Assembly (NCBI RefSeq): GCF_021155775.2
Contig: NC_060237.1
Span: forward strand, 9,573,832 to 9,637,831
Reading direction: 5' to 3'
DNA: 64,000 nt
DNA from: Neodiprion pinetum
Lineage: Eukaryota > Arthropoda > Insecta > Hymenoptera > Diprionidae
Shown: one piece after another, positions 61,900 through 64,000 of the stretch
Numbering within the stretch: position 1 is the first letter of the stretch
Layout of the letters: each line of letters opens with the position of its first letter
Translations under genes and position numbers: made by a program
Notes under the pieces: model-generated
The model's database searches: none
What the model saw: only the letters and a program-made list of their open reading frames with translations
What the model was told of the DNA's origin: nothing

Positions 61900-64000
61900 C
61901 ATATCTACTTTCACCCAAGGTTGTCGAAGCACATCTTCATCCGCGTTTCTTTATCTATCGCGGTATACCTGCGCCAGACACAAAGAGGGTGGCTTCCGTT
62001 ATTCGATGTCTTTATTTATTATCCAATGCTTTTAAAGCCTATCGTACAGTCCACGACATCGATTGACCGACTGTGTGGTATATGTATATGTATATATTTA
62101 TTTGATTAAATTACTCGGCCTTCGTTAGATGGGGGAAAACTGTTATCCGCTTCACTGCCACGAATCAAATCTTTACTGGGCGGAAAATAAATTGCAACCT
62201 GCTTTCCTGTACCATTACCTCGATAAATTGCTCTGGGTGGATCCTTCTTTCATTAATTTATTTATAGAGCTTTCCACACGAACTCAGTTGACAGAATTTT
62301 TCCTATGTTTGTACGACCCCCGGAAATATTCGCAAGAAATGTTCAAATTTTCTCGACTACTCGTCTTTAACCTATGAATTTCTAAACCCATCTTGCAGAC
62401 ACACAAATCGATTTTTTTAAAGAAGAATAAAACATTCTACTTTCAAAATGAAACATTTTCAGGCAAGATTCAAAGTGGAAAAACGTTTAAACGTTTTTCT
62501 CTATTTTTTAAATCGCTTTTTCATTTTTGGCCTGTTCAAAATCTATTATAATACAGACCACACCTCCGATTTGATGACTGATTTTCTTAATCGTTTCCAT
62601 AGTCGTAAAACACACTTGGGATTTGTTTGAATTTTCTAACTTTTGTAATTCAAAGGCGTGCCGCCATTTTGAAACAATTAAGAAAATAAAAAAAAAAAAC
62701 GCTCTTCCACTCAGAGTTTTACGTGAAAATGCTTTATTTCAAAATTGGATTTCTTTTTTCTTGATTCAAAGAAATCGATATGTGTGTTTTTGATATACGT
62801 ACAACCGTTGAAAATATTTTCAACAGCATTAATTTCTGTCTACAATTCAGCGCCGTGAAATTTCGCTTTCGTGCAATTCAATCAAACCCTTGTTTCATCC
62901 GCGCGGTTTTTGACAGTGATAAAAACGTCCTGAATTCCCAATCAATTGCGAGTTATATTTTGATCGCATAAATCTTTTTCGCCGGCAGTCGATGGCGAAG
63001 CTTTGTACAGTGTGAGAAAATTGAAATCCCCAATTTCGAACCTCTGCGATACCCGCGGCCGTAGGTACTTTGATCCTTGGTAAAATGTAGGCATATCGTT
63101 GAATATTTAAACGATTAACACCCGCGGGCAAGTAGCGACGAGAAATAAAAGGAAATACTTGCGTGTGACAGAATATGCGATAAATCAATTGGTCATTTTT
63201 CTTTTTTTTTTTATGGCATTGAATAAAAAAAGTGTATAGGTATAGACACATGCTTGCGTACATAATGTACATACCTATACAGTCGACGATTGAATTGCAG
63301 AAATTGCAGAATATCACTGAAAATTGGAAAGATTCTCTACAGAAAAACACAATTTACGAATTATTTATGTTCATACCGATGACCGAAACGTTCAAGATAT
63401 ACGTTCAATTCAATTTTGTGACTGAGAGCAGATTTTTATTTGTTGTTCAAATTGAAAGATTTCGTGTGCAATAAGTAGTATAATTCATTTTCGTCTCCTA
63501 AGATTTTTTAATCCTTTTTCACCATCCCGTATCTTATATCTACGTATCAATTCTCCAAGATAAAATATGTACGTATATTTACGTCTTTTCTTTTTCTTTT
63601 TGAGTGAAAACTTTTGAACATCATGCGTATGAAGGCCACAATAATTTTGAAACGCTTCCGAAATGAGGATAATTTTCGTTTTCTACTGTTCCCGTTTTAT
63701 CCTATGATTTCTTAAAATACGAATTGAAGTGTCGATAATTGATCGTATTTTTACACAACTTTTGGTTCTTCCATAATGCAATATCTTCGATTAATTTCAT
63801 TTTAAGATTTGATTCGGAATTCGTCTGTTTGACCAAACAAATCACCACGGTTATCACCGTTACATCGAGTGTGAATAACATTTCTCGAATGGTGTAAAGG
63901 CTTGAATATGAATTATCCGTCACGGGTACACACACGTCGTAGATAAATAGGTATTATATCACATATTCGGGTATTAGTCTTTCGTTTAATTCGCTTTTAT
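61900..64000. other. A/T-rich noncoding stretch to window end
   Basis: The longest frame (minus, 62895-63350, 151 codons) is Cys/Phe/Ile-rich without domain character and crosses a poly-T-rich region. A-runs lie near 62690-62699 and T-runs near 63200-63211. No gene, RNA or mobile element is supported. Confidence 0.4.

Noticed and set aside
1..64000. CRISPR arrays, operons, rRNA genes, phage or insertion-sequence structures
   Set aside because: None is present. The sequence has eukaryotic gene structure and no regularly spaced repeats of CRISPR type.

Overview
This window looks like nuclear DNA of an arthropod, most probably an insect. Reasons: one long gene has a large first coding exon followed by very short introns (76 and 85 nt) with GTGAGT donors; CpG is not depleted; the rest is dominated by A/T-rich noncoding DNA with simple repeats and TE-like scraps. 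A hymenopteran is a reasonable guess, but nothing here proves it. There is no sign of bacterial, viral or organellar gene organisation.

Layout. Positions 1-4547 (minus strand) hold the only gene I can support with confidence. It is a low-complexity, Ser/Lys-rich protein of at least 1462 residues. Its 4-kb first coding exon is spliced to a 37-codon exon and then to an exon that runs off the left edge. I do not recognise the family with certainty. The N-terminal three quarters look disordered and carry a repeated PKLG...SSYPSF motif. The compact, conserved-looking module spans the last part of exon 1 plus exons 2 and 3. The gene may have a noncoding 5' exon near 7.8 kb.

Positions 4548-64000 form a gene-poor stretch of about 59 kb. 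No ORF in it has convincing length, composition or splice structure. It contains GC-richer, CpG-rich islands that could be promoters or enhancers (about 7.5-8.0, 12.7-13.1, 16.9-17.3, 34.4-34.75, 37.5-37.9 and 43.9-44.3 kb), purine-rich GA tracts (15.4, 23.2, 23.9 and 34.45 kb), G-quadruplex-type runs (15.5, 19.6, 27.2 and 60.3 kb), inverted repeats (32.0 and 50.1 kb), microsatellites, and a few motifs reminiscent of transposons. The best of these is a Penelope/hammerhead-like CTGANGA...GAAAC motif at 58.18 kb on the minus strand. Several short ORFs (32.17, 12.82 and 50.06-50.2 kb) are worth testing but unproven.

How it fits together: the most economical reading is a gene end followed by a long intergenic region, or a large intron of a neighbouring gene lying beyond the right edge. 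I found no convincing new multi-gene system. The notable items are the unrecognised repeat-bearing protein with a possible intron-retention isoform, the TE/ribozyme-like motif, two hairpins, and a nuclear-receptor half-site cluster at 56.4 kb.
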